DNA of 64,000 nt from Plectonema cf. radiosum LEGE 06105 (GTDB lineage Bacteria > Cyanobacteriota > Cyanobacteriia > Cyanobacteriales > Nostocaceae): NCBI RefSeq assembly GCF_015207665.1, contig NZ_JADEWL010000008.1, positions 46,082 to 110,081 on the forward strand. Direction: 5' to 3'. Every line of letters begins with the position of its first letter. Position 1 is the stretch's first letter. A model generated the notes under the pieces. The model did no database searches, was not told where the DNA came from, and worked only from the letters and a program-made list of their open reading frames with translations. The translations under genes and the position numbers were made by a program. Positions 26,523 through 36,327 of the stretch are shown here, in pieces.

Positions 26523-28508
26523 ATGATATTCCTCGAACTTGTTTTAGAAAACTTTGGTCCTTATTGCGGTCGTCAAGTCATAAATCTCGACCCAAATAAC
26601 GATGATAATCCTCGTCCAATTATTCTTTTAGGGGGAATGAATGGCGGGGGGAAAACAACTTTAATGGATGCGATTCGTCTTGCACTTTACGGACATCGCG
26701 CTCAATGTTCTACTCGCGATAATTTAAGTTATAATGATTTTCTCAATCAATGCATAAATACGCATAAATCACCTACAGAACAAACAAGAATTGAATTAGC
26801 TTTTGAACATATTGAAAACGATAAACCTGTTAGATATCGTATAGTCAGAACTTGGGAAAAAAATCCTAAAGATGGTAAAGACCATTTAGGTATTTTAGAT
26901 ATTCGTGAAAATGATGAATGGCTGGATACTGGGTTAGTTAGTATCTGGGATGAGTATATTGAAAATTTATTACCTTTAGGAATCTCTAATCTATTTTTAT
27001 TTGATGGCGAACAAGTAAAAGAACTCGCAGAACAAGAACAACCACCCACGATGGTAGTTGAAGCAATTCGCGCTCTTTTAGGATTAGAATTGGCGGAACG
27101 TTTAGCAATAGATTTAGAAATATTAGTCAATCGTAAACGCAAAGAACTAGCGGATACAAAAGAACTTGCTAATTTAGAAGAAATCGAAAAACTTCTCAAT
27201 AATTTACAGTCAGAATACGAAGAAACTAAAAATATACAGACGCAAGAATTAGAATTTTTACAGCAAGCCGAAAAAAACCAACAAGTAGCCTTTGATAAAT
27301 TTTTGAGCGAAGGTGGAAAAATTGCTTCAGAAAGTAGTCAACTAGAACAGCAAAAAATAGTTCATATTAACGAATCTGAAAACACTCGTCAGAGAATGTC
27401 TGAATTAGCAGCAGGTGTTTTACCGTTAACATTAATTGAACCTCTACTAAATCAAGTTCAACAACGAGGTGAAGCAGAATTAAAAATTCAACAGCAACAA
27501 ATAGCGCGGGATATATTGCTCGAAAGAGATGAACGTTTACTAAATTTGATTGATCAAACAGATATTGCTGCCGATAAATTTGCTCAAATCAAAACTTTTT
27601 TGGAAAAAGATGTAGAAGCTAGAAACGCATTGTTAAAAGAATCGCCTTGGTTATTAGCAGATGCAGAAAGTTTGAGTCAACTAGGAAATATTCTTTACTA
27701 CTTACAAACTGCTAAGAATACCGCCAAACAGCAATTAGAACAGTTAAAAAATCAAGAAGAAGAAATTATTACTTTAGAAAGACAAATACAAGCAGCAGCA
27801 TCGCCAGAAGATTATCAAAAATTAGTAGACTTAGTTAAAAAAGCACAAAATAAAGTTACTGACATCAAAAGTAACTGTGAAACAGTCACTCGTCGTTTAA
27901 TAGAATTAGAGACAGAAATTAATAAATTAAAAAAAGATTTAACAGAATATAGCGTACAAACCATCGAACAAAACAGTAAAGAAAATATCATCAATGCATC
28001 AACAAGAGTACAACAAACCCTCAAATTGTTTCGCGAACGACTTACCTTAAGAAAACTCAATAAATTAGAAAACGAAGTTACAGAATGCTTCCGTTATCTA
28101 CTCCACAAATCTGACTTAGTACATCGTATTGTGATTAATACCAATACCTTCAGTCTTTCCCTATACGATTTAAATTCTCAACCAGTTGATAAACATCGAC
28201 TATCCGCAGGCGAAAAACAACTCCTAGCGATCGCCTTTCTTTGGGCATTAGCAAGAGTATCGGGACATCACCTACCCGTTGCGATCGACACCCCGTTGGG
28301 ACGTTTGGATTCATCCCACCGCAGCAACTTAATCGAAAGATACTTCCCTTCAGCCTCCCATCAAGTAATATTACTTTCCACCGACACCGAAATAGGTGAA
28401 AAAGAAGTAAAAACCCTGCGAAAAAACGAAGCAATAGCTCGCGAATACCTGCTCAAATACTCCCAAGACACCCGTCAAACAACGGTAGAATCGGGGTATT
28501 TTTGGTAA
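26523..28508 (+). CDS. dndD: DndD, SMC-like ATPase of DNA phosphorothioation
   Basis: Canonical DndD, 661 aa. Walker A is GGMNGGGKTTL near residue 37, and LFLFDGEQVKELAEQEQ is near residue 158. Long coiled coils (~200-300 and ~400-490) follow, then the ABC signature LSAGEKQLLAIAFLW and Walker B VAIDTPLGRLDSSHR. It is thought to provide ATP-driven DNA opening or nicking for sulfur incorporation by the DndCDE complex. It lacks the CICG motif of the paralogue at 17619. It lies downstream of dndC, separated only by heptad repeats, with dndE next. Confidence 0.94.
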   Translation: MIFLELVLENFGPYCGRQVINLDPNNDDNPRPIILLGGMNGGGKTTLMDAIRLALYGHRAQCSTRDNLSYNDFLNQCINTHKSPTEQTRIELAFEHIENDKPVRYRIVRTWEKNPKDGKDHLGILDIRENDEWLDTGLVSIWDEYIENLLPLGISNLFLFDGEQVKELAEQEQPPTMVVEAIRALLGLELAERLAIDLEILVNRKRKELADTKELANLEEIEKLLNNLQSEYEETKNIQTQELEFLQQAEKNQQVAFDKFLSEGGKIASESSQLEQQKIVHINESENTRQRMSELAAGVLPLTLIEPLLNQVQQRGEAELKIQQQQIARDILLERDERLLNLIDQTDIAADKFAQIKTFLEKDVEARNALLKESPWLLADAESLSQLGNILYYLQTAKNTAKQQLEQLKNQEEEIITLERQIQAAASPEDYQKLVDLVKKAQNKVTDIKSNCETVTRRLIELETEINKLKKDLTEYSVQTIEQNSKENIINASTRVQQTLKLFRERLTLRKLNKLENEVTECFRYLLHKSDLVHRIVINTNTFSLSLYDLNSQPVDKHRLSAGEKQLLAIAFLWALARVSGHHLPVAIDTPLGRLDSSHRSNLIERYFPSASHQVILLSTDTEIGEKEVKTLRKNEAIAREYLLKYSQDTRQTTVESGYFW

Positions 28509-28510
28509 AT

Positions 28511-28645
28511 ATAGTTGACAGTTGACAGTGGACAGTTGACTGTGTACGGTGGACAAATCGACGGTGTATGGTGGACAGTTGACGGTGTACGGTGGACAAA
28601 TCGACGGTGTACGGTGAATAAATCGACGGTGTACGGTGGATAAGG
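28511..28645. repeat. Five-copy ~22-bp tandem repeat between dndD and dndE
   Basis: Units beginning GACGGTGTACGGTGGACAAA start at about 28538, 28560, 28581, 28603 and 28625, with lengths 21-22 bp. They are preceded by GTTGACA heptads. There are no unique spacers, so this is not a CRISPR array. Confidence 0.85.
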
Positions 28646-28689
28646 GAAAATAGCTAAGAATCATCAACCATCAACCATCAACCATCAAA

Positions 28690-29082
28690 ATGGAATCACC
28701 AATCGAACGCATCCGCTTATCTCAAACAGCTAAAGACCAACTTTTGAAACTGAGACGGTTTACCAAAATCGATCAGTGGAATACCCTTTGTCGTTGGGGT
28801 TTTTGTCGTTCTCTCGCGGAAAAAAGTATTCCTTCTCCCGTACCGATACCCCAAGATAGTAACGTCGAATTAACATGGCGAGTATTTGGCGGTGAAATGT
28901 CCGATATCTTGCTTTTAGCCCTTAAACAACGCTGTTATAACGACGGTTTGGGAACTGAGAAAGAAACCCTTGTAACCCAGTTTCGCTTACATCTACATCG
29001 CGGTATCGGCTATTTAGCAGGCGATCCAAATATTAAGAAAATTGAAGATTTGATTGAATTAGCCACTAATAGTAGGGAGTAG
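28690..29082 (+). CDS. dndE: DndE, small DNA-binding component of phosphorothioation
   Basis: A 130-aa DndE. It has the typical opening IERIRLSQTAKDQLLKLRR, KIDQWNTLCRWGFCRSL in the middle, and TQFRLHLHRGIGYLAGD near the end. DndE is helical, binds nicked DNA and completes the DndCDE complex. The length is normal for the family. It follows dndD after the tandem repeat. The cysteine desulfurase DndA is absent here, as often happens when a housekeeping IscS serves instead. Confidence 0.92.
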   Translation: MESPIERIRLSQTAKDQLLKLRRFTKIDQWNTLCRWGFCRSLAEKSIPSPVPIPQDSNVELTWRVFGGEMSDILLLALKQRCYNDGLGTEKETLVTQFRLHLHRGIGYLAGDPNIKKIEDLIELATNSRE

Positions 29083-29137
29083 GGAGAGATGGGGGGATGG
29101 GGGGATGTAGTTAGAAATTACCTTTAACCTCTAAACT

Positions 29138-29803
29138 TTAACCTTTCTTTCTCGCTAATGTCAAACCATCTCCAATGGGTATCATGCTGATTGTCACTCG
29201 TTCGTCTTTGTGAATTTTTTCGTTTAAAGCACGGATTTTATTAGTTCTATTATCCTGTACCTGTAAATCAGCTACTTGTCCAGACCACAATACATTATCA
29301 ATGGCAATTAATCCACCGGGACGTATTAATTTTAATGCTCGTTCATAATAGTCGTCGTAGCTGCTTTTATCTGCATCGATGAAGGTAAAATCAAAGGTAT
29401 CCGCTTCACCTGCTGCTAATAATTTATCCAAAGTTTCAATAGCTGGAGCTATACGCAGATCGATTTTATCAGCTACTCCTGCTTGTTCCCAGTAACGACG
29501 GGCTATAGATGTGTACTCTTCACTCACATCACAAGCAACTATCTTACCGGATGGCGGTAATGCTAAGGCAACTATTAAGGAACTGTAACCTGTAAATACA
29601 CCTATTTCTAAAGTTTTTTTTGCATTCATTAATTGTATCAGCAAAGCCATAAATTGACCTTGTTCTGGTGAAATTTGCATGATATTTCGAGGATGAGTTG
29701 CGGTTTCTTCACGTAATTTTGTTAAAACTTCCGGTTCCCGTATAGATACGGAGAGTAAATATTGATAGAGGTGATTTTCTAATCCTATTGTTTGCTTAGA
29801 CAT
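29138..29803 (-). CDS. SAM-dependent O-methyltransferase (caffeoyl-CoA type)
   Basis: Class I methyltransferase of the cation-dependent O-methyltransferase family, 221 aa. Motif I is ALEIGVFTG-like (KTLEIGVFTGYSSL), followed by GKIVACDVSEEY. The metal-binding region is FIDADKSSYDDYYERAL and GLIAIDNVLWSGQV. Members methylate catechols, including caffeoyl-CoA and small phenolics; the substrate here is unknown. It converges on dndE and may mark the end of the island. Confidence 0.9.
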   Translation of the reverse strand: MSKQTIGLENHLYQYLLSVSIREPEVLTKLREETATHPRNIMQISPEQGQFMALLIQLMNAKKTLEIGVFTGYSSLIVALALPPSGKIVACDVSEEYTSIARRYWEQAGVADKIDLRIAPAIETLDKLLAAGEADTFDFTFIDADKSSYDDYYERALKLIRPGGLIAIDNVLWSGQVADLQVQDNRTNKIRALNEKIHKDERVTISMIPIGDGLTLARKKG

Positions 29804-29983
29804 ATTCAGCTTTTTACTAATTTATAGGTGTATTTGCCGAGATGATTTATGAAATTCATTATGGCTGTTTGTTATATTCCGGTTGACGTTGAAGGATTTA
29901 GGTAAAACAAATTATCTGTATTTTGGATGATAAACCAGATTCAAGATTGGGAATTATAAATATGGTCTTATTCATTACATAAT

Positions 29984-31756
29984 ATGCACTATTTGCTTTA
30001 CCCTATTCTTATTTATGGATTATTAGTAGGTTTCTCCTATTTGATTACCTTTTTACAACTTTGCAAGGTGACATTGCAATACCCGATTTACGAAATCCAA
30101 ACAGTTGAAAATATTCCGGTTTATCTACAAAAGTTATTTTTAATTCCAATTGAAGAACTTAGGGAATTGGGTTTCGAGCCATGCTGTTATTTGCAGGTTA
30201 AACCAATGCTTAAGATTTATCCCGATATCGCTTGGGAAATTTTACTATACAATCAAGCTTTTAACAGCTATGCAAAAGTTGGTATACATCACCGAATAGA
30301 ACCCGTACATTTATTTGATATTGAATTTTATACTTTTTTTGCAGATAAAATATTTTTGGTCACAACAAATGGTAAGGGAGATACGGTTATAGGTAAAATT
30401 CCTTATTTTATTGTTCAAGATTATTATACTGCTCAAACGTCTTTACAGTGGCAGTTGCATCAAGGTAGATTGAGGCAATTAAAAACAAAATTAAATTCAA
30501 AATCAAGCATCAAATTAAACATAAATACAAATCATGATAATTTATCACCATCAGCTTTTATAAAAACATTAAATATATATTTAATAAACTATATTAATTC
30601 ATTAATAAAATTAAAAAATATATTACCTATTTCAAATAAACATTTATTTCGTTTAAATAGAAAATTAGCATTAAAACTGACTTACAAAATAATCCAGGAA
30701 AAGCATAAAAATACGGATATTATCAAACAGCGACAAGAACAAGCGGAAAATAATATTAAATTATCAGCAGAAATTCCTGTGGAATTGGAAGTAGAAGGAT
30801 TTCGACGGATGGAACAATTACAACGGGGACTTATCGATAGTAAATTGCGTCCTTGGTTAATATTAGGTAGTTTTGCTTTATTTGTAATTACTTCCACAAC
30901 ATTTTTTGGTACTCAAACTCTAATAATTTTTATCTCCGCATTAATTTTTCATGAGGGAGGACATTTATTAGCAATGAAAATTTGCGGTTATCAAAATGCG
31001 TCTTTAATTTTTCTCCCTTTTCTCGGTGCTGTTGCTACTGCTCGTAAAGATGACGCTACAATTACTCAAAAGTTTTGTGTATCTTTAGCAGGGCCTTTAC
31101 CTGGATTAATTTTAGGTATAGGATTATCAATTATCTTTCAAGATGAAAGTTATTCGAGTTGGATTAAGCAAGCAAGTTGGATATTAATTTGTTTAAATTT
31201 ATTCAATTTACTACCGATTTATCCTCTTGATGGAGGACAAATAATAGATGTTTTACTATCTTCTCGTTTTCCTTATAGTGATATTTTATTTAAGGCATTC
31301 GGCACAATGATAATTGGTATATTGGGAATAATTCATCCAGCATTATTTATACTTCCAATTCCGTTAATTTTTAATATTTTACACAGTTATCGTGCTGCTA
31401 AAATTAATTCTCAATTACAAATATATTTAAAAAAAAGATTACATAATAATCAAGAAAATATATTATATGCTCTATTTGAGTTTTTACAGCAATTTGATTA
31501 TCAACACTTACCATTTAATAGTAGATATACATTAATAAAAAATTTGATGGAGCGCTATAATCATTTTGACAATAAACGAATAACAAGGATTATTTTAGCA
31601 AGTGTATATTGCGGTAGTTTGTTCGTAGGAATTTGCGGTAGTTTTCAAACAATTGTACCTAATTCGTTAAATTTTACTTCCAAATTTGCCAATAAATATT
31701 CCGATTATGTTAAAAAAGAAACTCAAGTGATAATAGATAATAAACAAGAAAAGTAA
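29984..31756 (+). CDS. M50 site-2-protease family membrane metalloprotease
   Basis: A 590-aa intramembrane metalloprotease-like protein. The zinc motif HEGGH is at residues 323-327 within IFHEGGHLLAMKICG. The third ligand motif YPLDGGQIID has Asp416. Hydrophobic segments lie at ~1-22, ~295-315, ~365-385, ~395-412, ~435-460 and ~525-545. A large N-terminal polar domain (~30-270) precedes the catalytic part and is unusual for minimal S2P proteins. Such proteases usually release membrane-bound regulators or process peptides. The gene is very AT-rich. A perfect 23-bp palindrome follows the stop. Confidence 0.85.
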   Translation: MHYLLYPILIYGLLVGFSYLITFLQLCKVTLQYPIYEIQTVENIPVYLQKLFLIPIEELRELGFEPCCYLQVKPMLKIYPDIAWEILLYNQAFNSYAKVGIHHRIEPVHLFDIEFYTFFADKIFLVTTNGKGDTVIGKIPYFIVQDYYTAQTSLQWQLHQGRLRQLKTKLNSKSSIKLNINTNHDNLSPSAFIKTLNIYLINYINSLIKLKNILPISNKHLFRLNRKLALKLTYKIIQEKHKNTDIIKQRQEQAENNIKLSAEIPVELEVEGFRRMEQLQRGLIDSKLRPWLILGSFALFVITSTTFFGTQTLIIFISALIFHEGGHLLAMKICGYQNASLIFLPFLGAVATARKDDATITQKFCVSLAGPLPGLILGIGLSIIFQDESYSSWIKQASWILICLNLFNLLPIYPLDGGQIIDVLLSSRFPYSDILFKAFGTMIIGILGIIHPALFILPIPLIFNILHSYRAAKINSQLQIYLKKRLHNNQENILYALFEFLQQFDYQHLPFNSRYTLIKNLMERYNHFDNKRITRIILASVYCGSLFVGICGSFQTIVPNSLNFTSKFANKYSDYVKKETQVIIDNKQEK

Positions 31757-31763
31757 TAGTGTA

Positions 31764-31786
31764 GAGACGTTACAGTGTAACGTCTC
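31764..31786. repeat. Palindrome GAGACGTTACA-N-TGTAACGTCTC, copy 1
   Basis: Perfect 11-bp arms around one base. An identical-arm copy is at 52369-52391. It is a dispersed palindrome of a type common in cyanobacteria and may terminate the M50 protease transcript. Confidence 0.85.
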
Positions 31787-31820
31787 CGTATATGGCGGTT
31801 CGACAAACCATTATGAATGG

Positions 31821-32885
31821 TTAATATCCTTTGTGATGATTTCTCATTGATTTAGTAATTTGTTTCCATCGTTTTTTTGTATCTAAATAAACCTTTTGGT
31901 CTTGTTTTTGACTGAGATAATTAACTTCTTTCTGCAATTTTTGATAACTAAAAAATCTGGAAGAATCAAGTTTACCTTCCTGTAATGCTTGCTGTATTGC
32001 ACAACCAGGTTCTTGCCTGTGCTGACAATTACGAAAGCGACATTCTTGAGCTAAGATTTCAATATCTTCAAATGTTGAGTGTAAACTTTGTTCACTCGCC
32101 CAAATTTGAATTTCTCGCATTCCTGGGGTATCTATAATTAAGCTGCCGTTTGCTAGTAATATCAATTCGCGATGGGTTGTGGTATGTCTACCTCTATCAT
32201 CACCTTGACGTACAGCTTTCACTTTTTGTATTGCTTCCCCTTTGAGTTGATTGGTAATTGTTGATTTTCCCACACCCGAAGAACCTAATAAAGCAACGGT
32301 TTTTCCCGGTTGTAAATAAGGTTGAAGTGCATCTAATCCTTGAGAATTTGCAGCACTAATAGTTATTATCGGTACACCCAAAGCAATTTTTTCAACTTGA
32401 TTTAAGCAATCTTTGATGTTTTGACATAAGTCTATTTTATTCAACAAAATAACTGGATTTGCGCCACTTTCCCAAGCCAAAATTAAATAGCGTTCGATTC
32501 TTCTCGGATTAAAGTCACCATCTAATCCCGACACTAAGAATACCGTATCAACGTTGGCTGCAACTATTTGTTGTTCTGTTATTTCACCTATTGTCTGACG
32601 AGAAAATTTAGTTTTTCTAGGTAAAACACTGTGAATTATGGCGCTTTTTTGTGATTGTTTGATGCTAATTACAACCCAATCTCCCACTCCTGGAAAGTCT
32701 TCTGCTTGAATTACATGATGACGAAATTTACCCGTTATTTCACCGGAAATTTCTCCAATTTCGCTGTAGAGAATGTAGCTATTTCGATGTTCTATAGCAA
32801 CTCTAGCTACCGTCAAATCTGGTTGATGTAACCGTTTAAAGTTGTCAGCAAAAAAATCATTCCAACCTAAATATTCTAAATTCAT
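31821..32885 (-). CDS. rsgA: RsgA ribosome small-subunit GTPase
   Basis: Circularly permuted GTPase that assists 30S ribosome maturation. It has an N-terminal OB-like domain (to ~100), G4 [10 protein letters not shown] first, then G1 [11 protein letters not shown], a basic switch region [15 protein letters not shown], and G3 [11 protein letters not shown]-terminal zinc-binding domain [14 protein letters not shown] follows. The length of 354 aa is normal. The start ATG encodes [10 protein letters not shown]. It is monocistronic; the gap upstream carries a repeat element. Confidence 0.95.
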   Translation of the reverse strand: MNLEYLGWNDFFADNFKRLHQPDLTVARVAIEHRNSYILYSEIGEISGEITGKFRHHVIQAEDFPGVGDWVVISIKQSQKSAIIHSVLPRKTKFSRQTIGEITEQQIVAANVDTVFLVSGLDGDFNPRRIERYLILAWESGANPVILLNKIDLCQNIKDCLNQVEKIALGVPIITISAANSQGLDALQPYLQPGKTVALLGSSGVGKSTITNQLKGEAIQKVKAVRQGDDRGRHTTTHRELILLANGSLIIDTPGMREIQIWASEQSLHSTFEDIEILAQECRFRNCQHRQEPGCAIQQALQEGKLDSSRFFSYQKLQKEVNYLSQKQDQKVYLDTKKRWKQITKSMRNHHKGY

Positions 32886-33206
32886 TGTTTTCCTGAATTG
32901 GTGCTATTTGTTTTCTACAAAGCACAGCAATCAAGAATTCGGTTTAGTTAAATAGGATTTAATTTTAAGGATTATTTATCCAAGATAAATCCTAGGGAAA
33001 CCAAATACGAGAATATTTGCGCTTTGTGTCGGTTTTATTGCGATTTCAATCACGACTATCTCTGAAGCTGCAAATTCATTCATATTCTTTCCTCCTTAAA
33101 ATTTTGATAGTGGTACTACAATTGTAATCTATATATTTCAAAAAAGGTAGTGTGTTGGCGTAGCCTACCCCGGAGGGGTATACTTCTAGCTCGCTGGTGA
33201 CTACTC

Positions 33207-33330
33207 CGTTCCCGTTACCAGATTACTGAAAAAAACCGCCCTTGCGCTCTTGGGGTACCAGTGGAGCAACTTTCCTCTGCGTACTCTGCGTCTCTGCGGT
33301 TTTTAAATCAGTAATCTTCTGCCGGGAACG
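33207..33330. repeat. 124-bp nested inverted repeat (CGTTCCCG...CGGGAACG)
   Basis: Outer arms CGTTCCCG/CGGGAACG (33207-33214, 33323-33330) and middle arms AGATTACTGA/TCAGTAATCT (33220-33229, 33308-33317) pair. Inner arms AAAAAACCGC/GCGGTTTTT (33230-33239, 33297-33305) also pair. The inside holds CTCTGCGTACTCTGCGTCTCTGC modules. A related element is at 50341-50455. The flank 33150-33180 (GTTGGCGTAGCC, CCCCGGAGGGG) is also repeated there in inverted orientation. Nothing else is seen in the 32886-33354 gap. Confidence 0.75.
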
Positions 33331-33354
33331 AAGTAATGTGGTGAAGTAGTAGGT

Positions 33355-35622
33355 TCAAACTTTAGAAACTGCGATCGCGCTGACATCGACTTTGCGATCA
33401 AATAATATTCGGGGTTTGAGTAAAATTTTGAACAGTAGTAGAAAAGATTGTAATTCGTTGGGAGTACATCTACGCTTCCATTGTCCGGGACGACAGAATA
33501 ACATTTCTACTAAACGACGATGTTGGGATAAGGTGACTAAGGGAAATTTAACTCGAATGGTGAGAAATTCGTCTTTGATGCTAGTAGTAATAATTTCTGC
33601 ATTAAGTTGTAAGTTTTCTTCGGCTATTTCTAGATTTAGCGATTGATTAGGAATTAATTCTATGGGTATTTGTTGAGTTAATGCGATTTCTGCACCGACT
33701 TCGGAAATCATTGTAGTCACTCCCCAAGCGGTTTGTTCACCAATGTTTAAGCGTACTATTCTTCGTAAATCGAACCATTCGTAAACATCGGCTTTGGGTG
33801 CATCGAGTAATATTAATAAAGCAATTCCAATTAATAATAAATTATAAAGACTCCATATCCATCCTAAATCTAAACCTTGGAAATGCTGTAATATTTGAGG
33901 ATTTGTTGTTTGCTGCCATAATAATGCTAAACACATTCCTAAATTGCGCCATAAACTAATAGCATTACCGATAAATAAAATAATTAACGGTACAGCTAAA
34001 TTCCAGTTAAAATAAAATTTATTATTTGCATTTCCTTTGGGTGTAACTTTAAAGCCTTTAGAAAAGGGATTCAGCATTACTTTAATTACAGTTAATCCCA
34101 GAGGAAAAGCTAAAGCTATACTATATATTTCTGATAAAATTGCAGAGCGAGAATGGGAATTTAGCCAGGAAAATACTGTTAGTTGAGTCAGGTAAAAAGG
34201 CAAGAGAAAATAAAGCGCTTCTGCGACAGTTGCTTGTACTGGAATAATCCCTAAAAATGAATATGCTAAAGGCATTAATAGAAAACCGACACGGGAAATA
34301 CTAGCAAACCAGTTGAGCAATCCTTCTAAATGAGCTAGTCTTTGTAATGGTTTTAATCCGCGAATTGTCAGAGGATTTGATTTAATAAAAAATGCTTGTA
34401 AAGTACCTTGCGCCCAGCGGATACGTTGTGTTGCGTGTGCGCCGATATTTTCCGCAGCTAAACCGGCGCTGAGTTTTTCATCTAAATAAATAAGTTTGTA
34501 ACCTTTAGCTGATAAATTAATTCCTGTAAAGTAATCTTCGCTGAGAGATTCGGTGACAAAACCGCCAGTTTTTTCTAACGCGCTGCGTCTAACAACAAAA
34601 GAAGTTCCTGCACAAACTACACTTCCAGCACTATCTTTTATCGGTTGAATTTGTCTGTAAAATACTTCTTCTTCTGGAGTTACGACATTTTCTAAACCTA
34701 AATTATGAGCAATGGGGTCTGCATTATAAAAGCTTTGTGGTGTTTGTACTAAGGCTACTTGTTCATCTTGAAAGAAGCCTACTGTACGAGTAAGAAAGTT
34801 TTTTGTAGGAATAAAATCGGCATCAAAGATAACGATTAATTCTCCATTAATTTGAGTAAATGCATGATTCAAATTACCTGCTTTAGCATGACGATTATCT
34901 GCTCTGGTAATATAGTCACATCCCAATTCTTCAGCTAAAGCTTTCATTTCTGGACGGCGAGTATCGTCTAATAAATAAATTGTTTTATTATGGTATTCTA
35001 AAGCTTGACAACCAATAATTGTCCTTCGTAATATAAAAGTTGGTTCGTTGTAAGTCGGAATCAAAACATCGACACTAGGACAAAAATTTTCTTCAATAAC
35101 AGCGATAGATTTTCTATCTGCATCATGACGATGTTCCTTAACATTCAACATTAAAAATAACTGGATTGTCGCACTGAATAATACCAACATTTCTAAACCA
35201 AATAAACCCAAACTAAACGCACCATTTAAAGGAGTGCCGAGGTTGAGTGTTGATAAAGACCGCCATAAAACATATCTACCAGTTAATATTAATAATATTC
35301 CAACTACTAATCTTCGCGACCAAATACGGGGTTGGGGAGAAATTTTCATTATTACCAAAACAGTTAATAATAATGCTACAGTCGGGACTAATAAATATTT
35401 TCCCGTTACCATCGGTACTTCTAACCATATGGGTGGATTCTGCTGTAAAACGTTAATTTCAGCGAAAATTGCGTTTATTTTATCTTCCCCAGCAAACCAC
35501 CCTGCAACAATAATTGCCGATATAATAACAATGCTGAATAAAAATAGAGTTGCAATTCTAATTTTAAATATTCTCTGGGATTTGCGTTGATATTTTCTTT
35601 TTTCAGATGGTGTAATAATCAT
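33355..35622 (-). CDS. Cellulose-synthase-like GT2 glycosyltransferase with PilZ-like tail
   Basis: Processive family 2 glycosyltransferase resembling BcsA/CesA-type cellulose synthase, about 755 aa. N-terminal membrane helices (~20-130) precede a catalytic loop with SVDVLIPTYNEP, LLDDTRRPE, the DxD motif IFDADFIPTK, TESLSEDYFTG and the QxxRW motif QRIRWAQGTLQAF. C-terminal membrane helices follow. The last ~130 residues look like a PilZ beta-barrel, which in BcsA binds c-di-GMP; a clear RxxxR motif is not obvious, so c-di-GMP control is uncertain. The ATG at 35622, with GAGG nine bases upstream, is preferred over TTG 35637. No bcsB or bcsZ gene is nearby. Confidence 0.85.
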   Translation of the reverse strand: MIITPSEKRKYQRKSQRIFKIRIATLFLFSIVIISAIIVAGWFAGEDKINAIFAEINVLQQNPPIWLEVPMVTGKYLLVPTVALLLTVLVIMKISPQPRIWSRRLVVGILLILTGRYVLWRSLSTLNLGTPLNGAFSLGLFGLEMLVLFSATIQLFLMLNVKEHRHDADRKSIAVIEENFCPSVDVLIPTYNEPTFILRRTIIGCQALEYHNKTIYLLDDTRRPEMKALAEELGCDYITRADNRHAKAGNLNHAFTQINGELIVIFDADFIPTKNFLTRTVGFFQDEQVALVQTPQSFYNADPIAHNLGLENVVTPEEEVFYRQIQPIKDSAGSVVCAGTSFVVRRSALEKTGGFVTESLSEDYFTGINLSAKGYKLIYLDEKLSAGLAAENIGAHATQRIRWAQGTLQAFFIKSNPLTIRGLKPLQRLAHLEGLLNWFASISRVGFLLMPLAYSFLGIIPVQATVAEALYFLLPFYLTQLTVFSWLNSHSRSAILSEIYSIALAFPLGLTVIKVMLNPFSKGFKVTPKGNANNKFYFNWNLAVPLIILFIGNAISLWRNLGMCLALLWQQTTNPQILQHFQGLDLGWIWSLYNLLLIGIALLILLDAPKADVYEWFDLRRIVRLNIGEQTAWGVTTMISEVGAEIALTQQIPIELIPNQSLNLEIAEENLQLNAEIITTSIKDEFLTIRVKFPLVTLSQHRRLVEMLFCRPGQWKRRCTPNELQSFLLLFKILLKPRILFDRKVDVSAIAVSKV

Positions 35623-35808
35623 TGGTAGTTGCCTCAAAATTCAATCTCAAGTTTAGTATAAGTTTATTCCTATATTCCTGAATTAAAAAGAGATTAAAAA
35701 TCAAATCGAAAATTTAGCCTAATTTTCAACAACTTCTCAGCTTCTATTAATTTATCTATTAGAGCAAAGCCTTAAATTGTACTCATACACCAATTTGAGG
35801 ACATCGCA

Positions 35809-36270
35809 ATGAAATTCAAATATGTCGCAGTTTTAGGTATGGTTGTTTTATTAAGCGTCGGTTGTACAAATGTAGAATCCCAAGCGGAAACTCAGCCTCA
35901 AGTTGAGACAGTTGCGGAAACTCCTGCTACTGCTTCAGTACAAGCTTCGGGAACCTTTCAAGATGCAGAACATCCAACCAAAGGAACAGCTAGTATTATT
36001 ACTGAAAACGGCAAAAAATATATTCAGTTTGATGATCAATTTAAATCTGATAGCGGACCAGATTTATTTGTGATTCTCCACAAAGATGATAAATTACCAA
36101 TTACCGGAATTAAAGAAGCAGATTATGTAACTATCGCTCCGTTGAAAAGTACCAGCGGTACTCAAAAATATGAAATTCCCGAAAATGTAGATTTAGCAAA
36201 TTTCAAATCTGTAGCTGTATGGTGTCGTCAATTTAACGCAACTTTTGGTTATGCAGTTTTAAAAGCATAA
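35809..36270 (+). CDS. DM13-domain lipoprotein
   Basis: A 153-aa exported lipoprotein. The signal peptide ends in lipobox LSVGC (Cys19-20 region), followed by a low-complexity linker (ETQPQVETVAETPATAS). A DM13 domain spans ~45-153: SGTFQDAEHPTKGTASI, SGPDLFVILHKDD, and VAVWCRQFNATFGYAVL with the conserved Cys. DM13 domains are proposed electron-transfer or redox modules. It is 57 bp upstream of a DUF4079 membrane protein on the same strand, a possible redox pair at the membrane. Confidence 0.9.
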   Translation: MKFKYVAVLGMVVLLSVGCTNVESQAETQPQVETVAETPATASVQASGTFQDAEHPTKGTASIITENGKKYIQFDDQFKSDSGPDLFVILHKDDKLPITGIKEADYVTIAPLKSTSGTQKYEIPENVDLANFKSVAVWCRQFNATFGYAVLKA

Positions 36271-36327
36271 ATGATTTCACAATCGCTCCTCCTCAATAAT
36301 TGATAATACAAAGCTTGGACAATAAAG

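Noticed and set aside
26747..27199. 150-aa ORF opposite dndD
   Set aside because: A Ser-rich shadow frame of dndD with no independent support.
28538..28645. Possible CRISPR array
   Set aside because: The ~22-bp units abut without unique spacers, and no cas genes are in the window. It is a plain tandem repeat.
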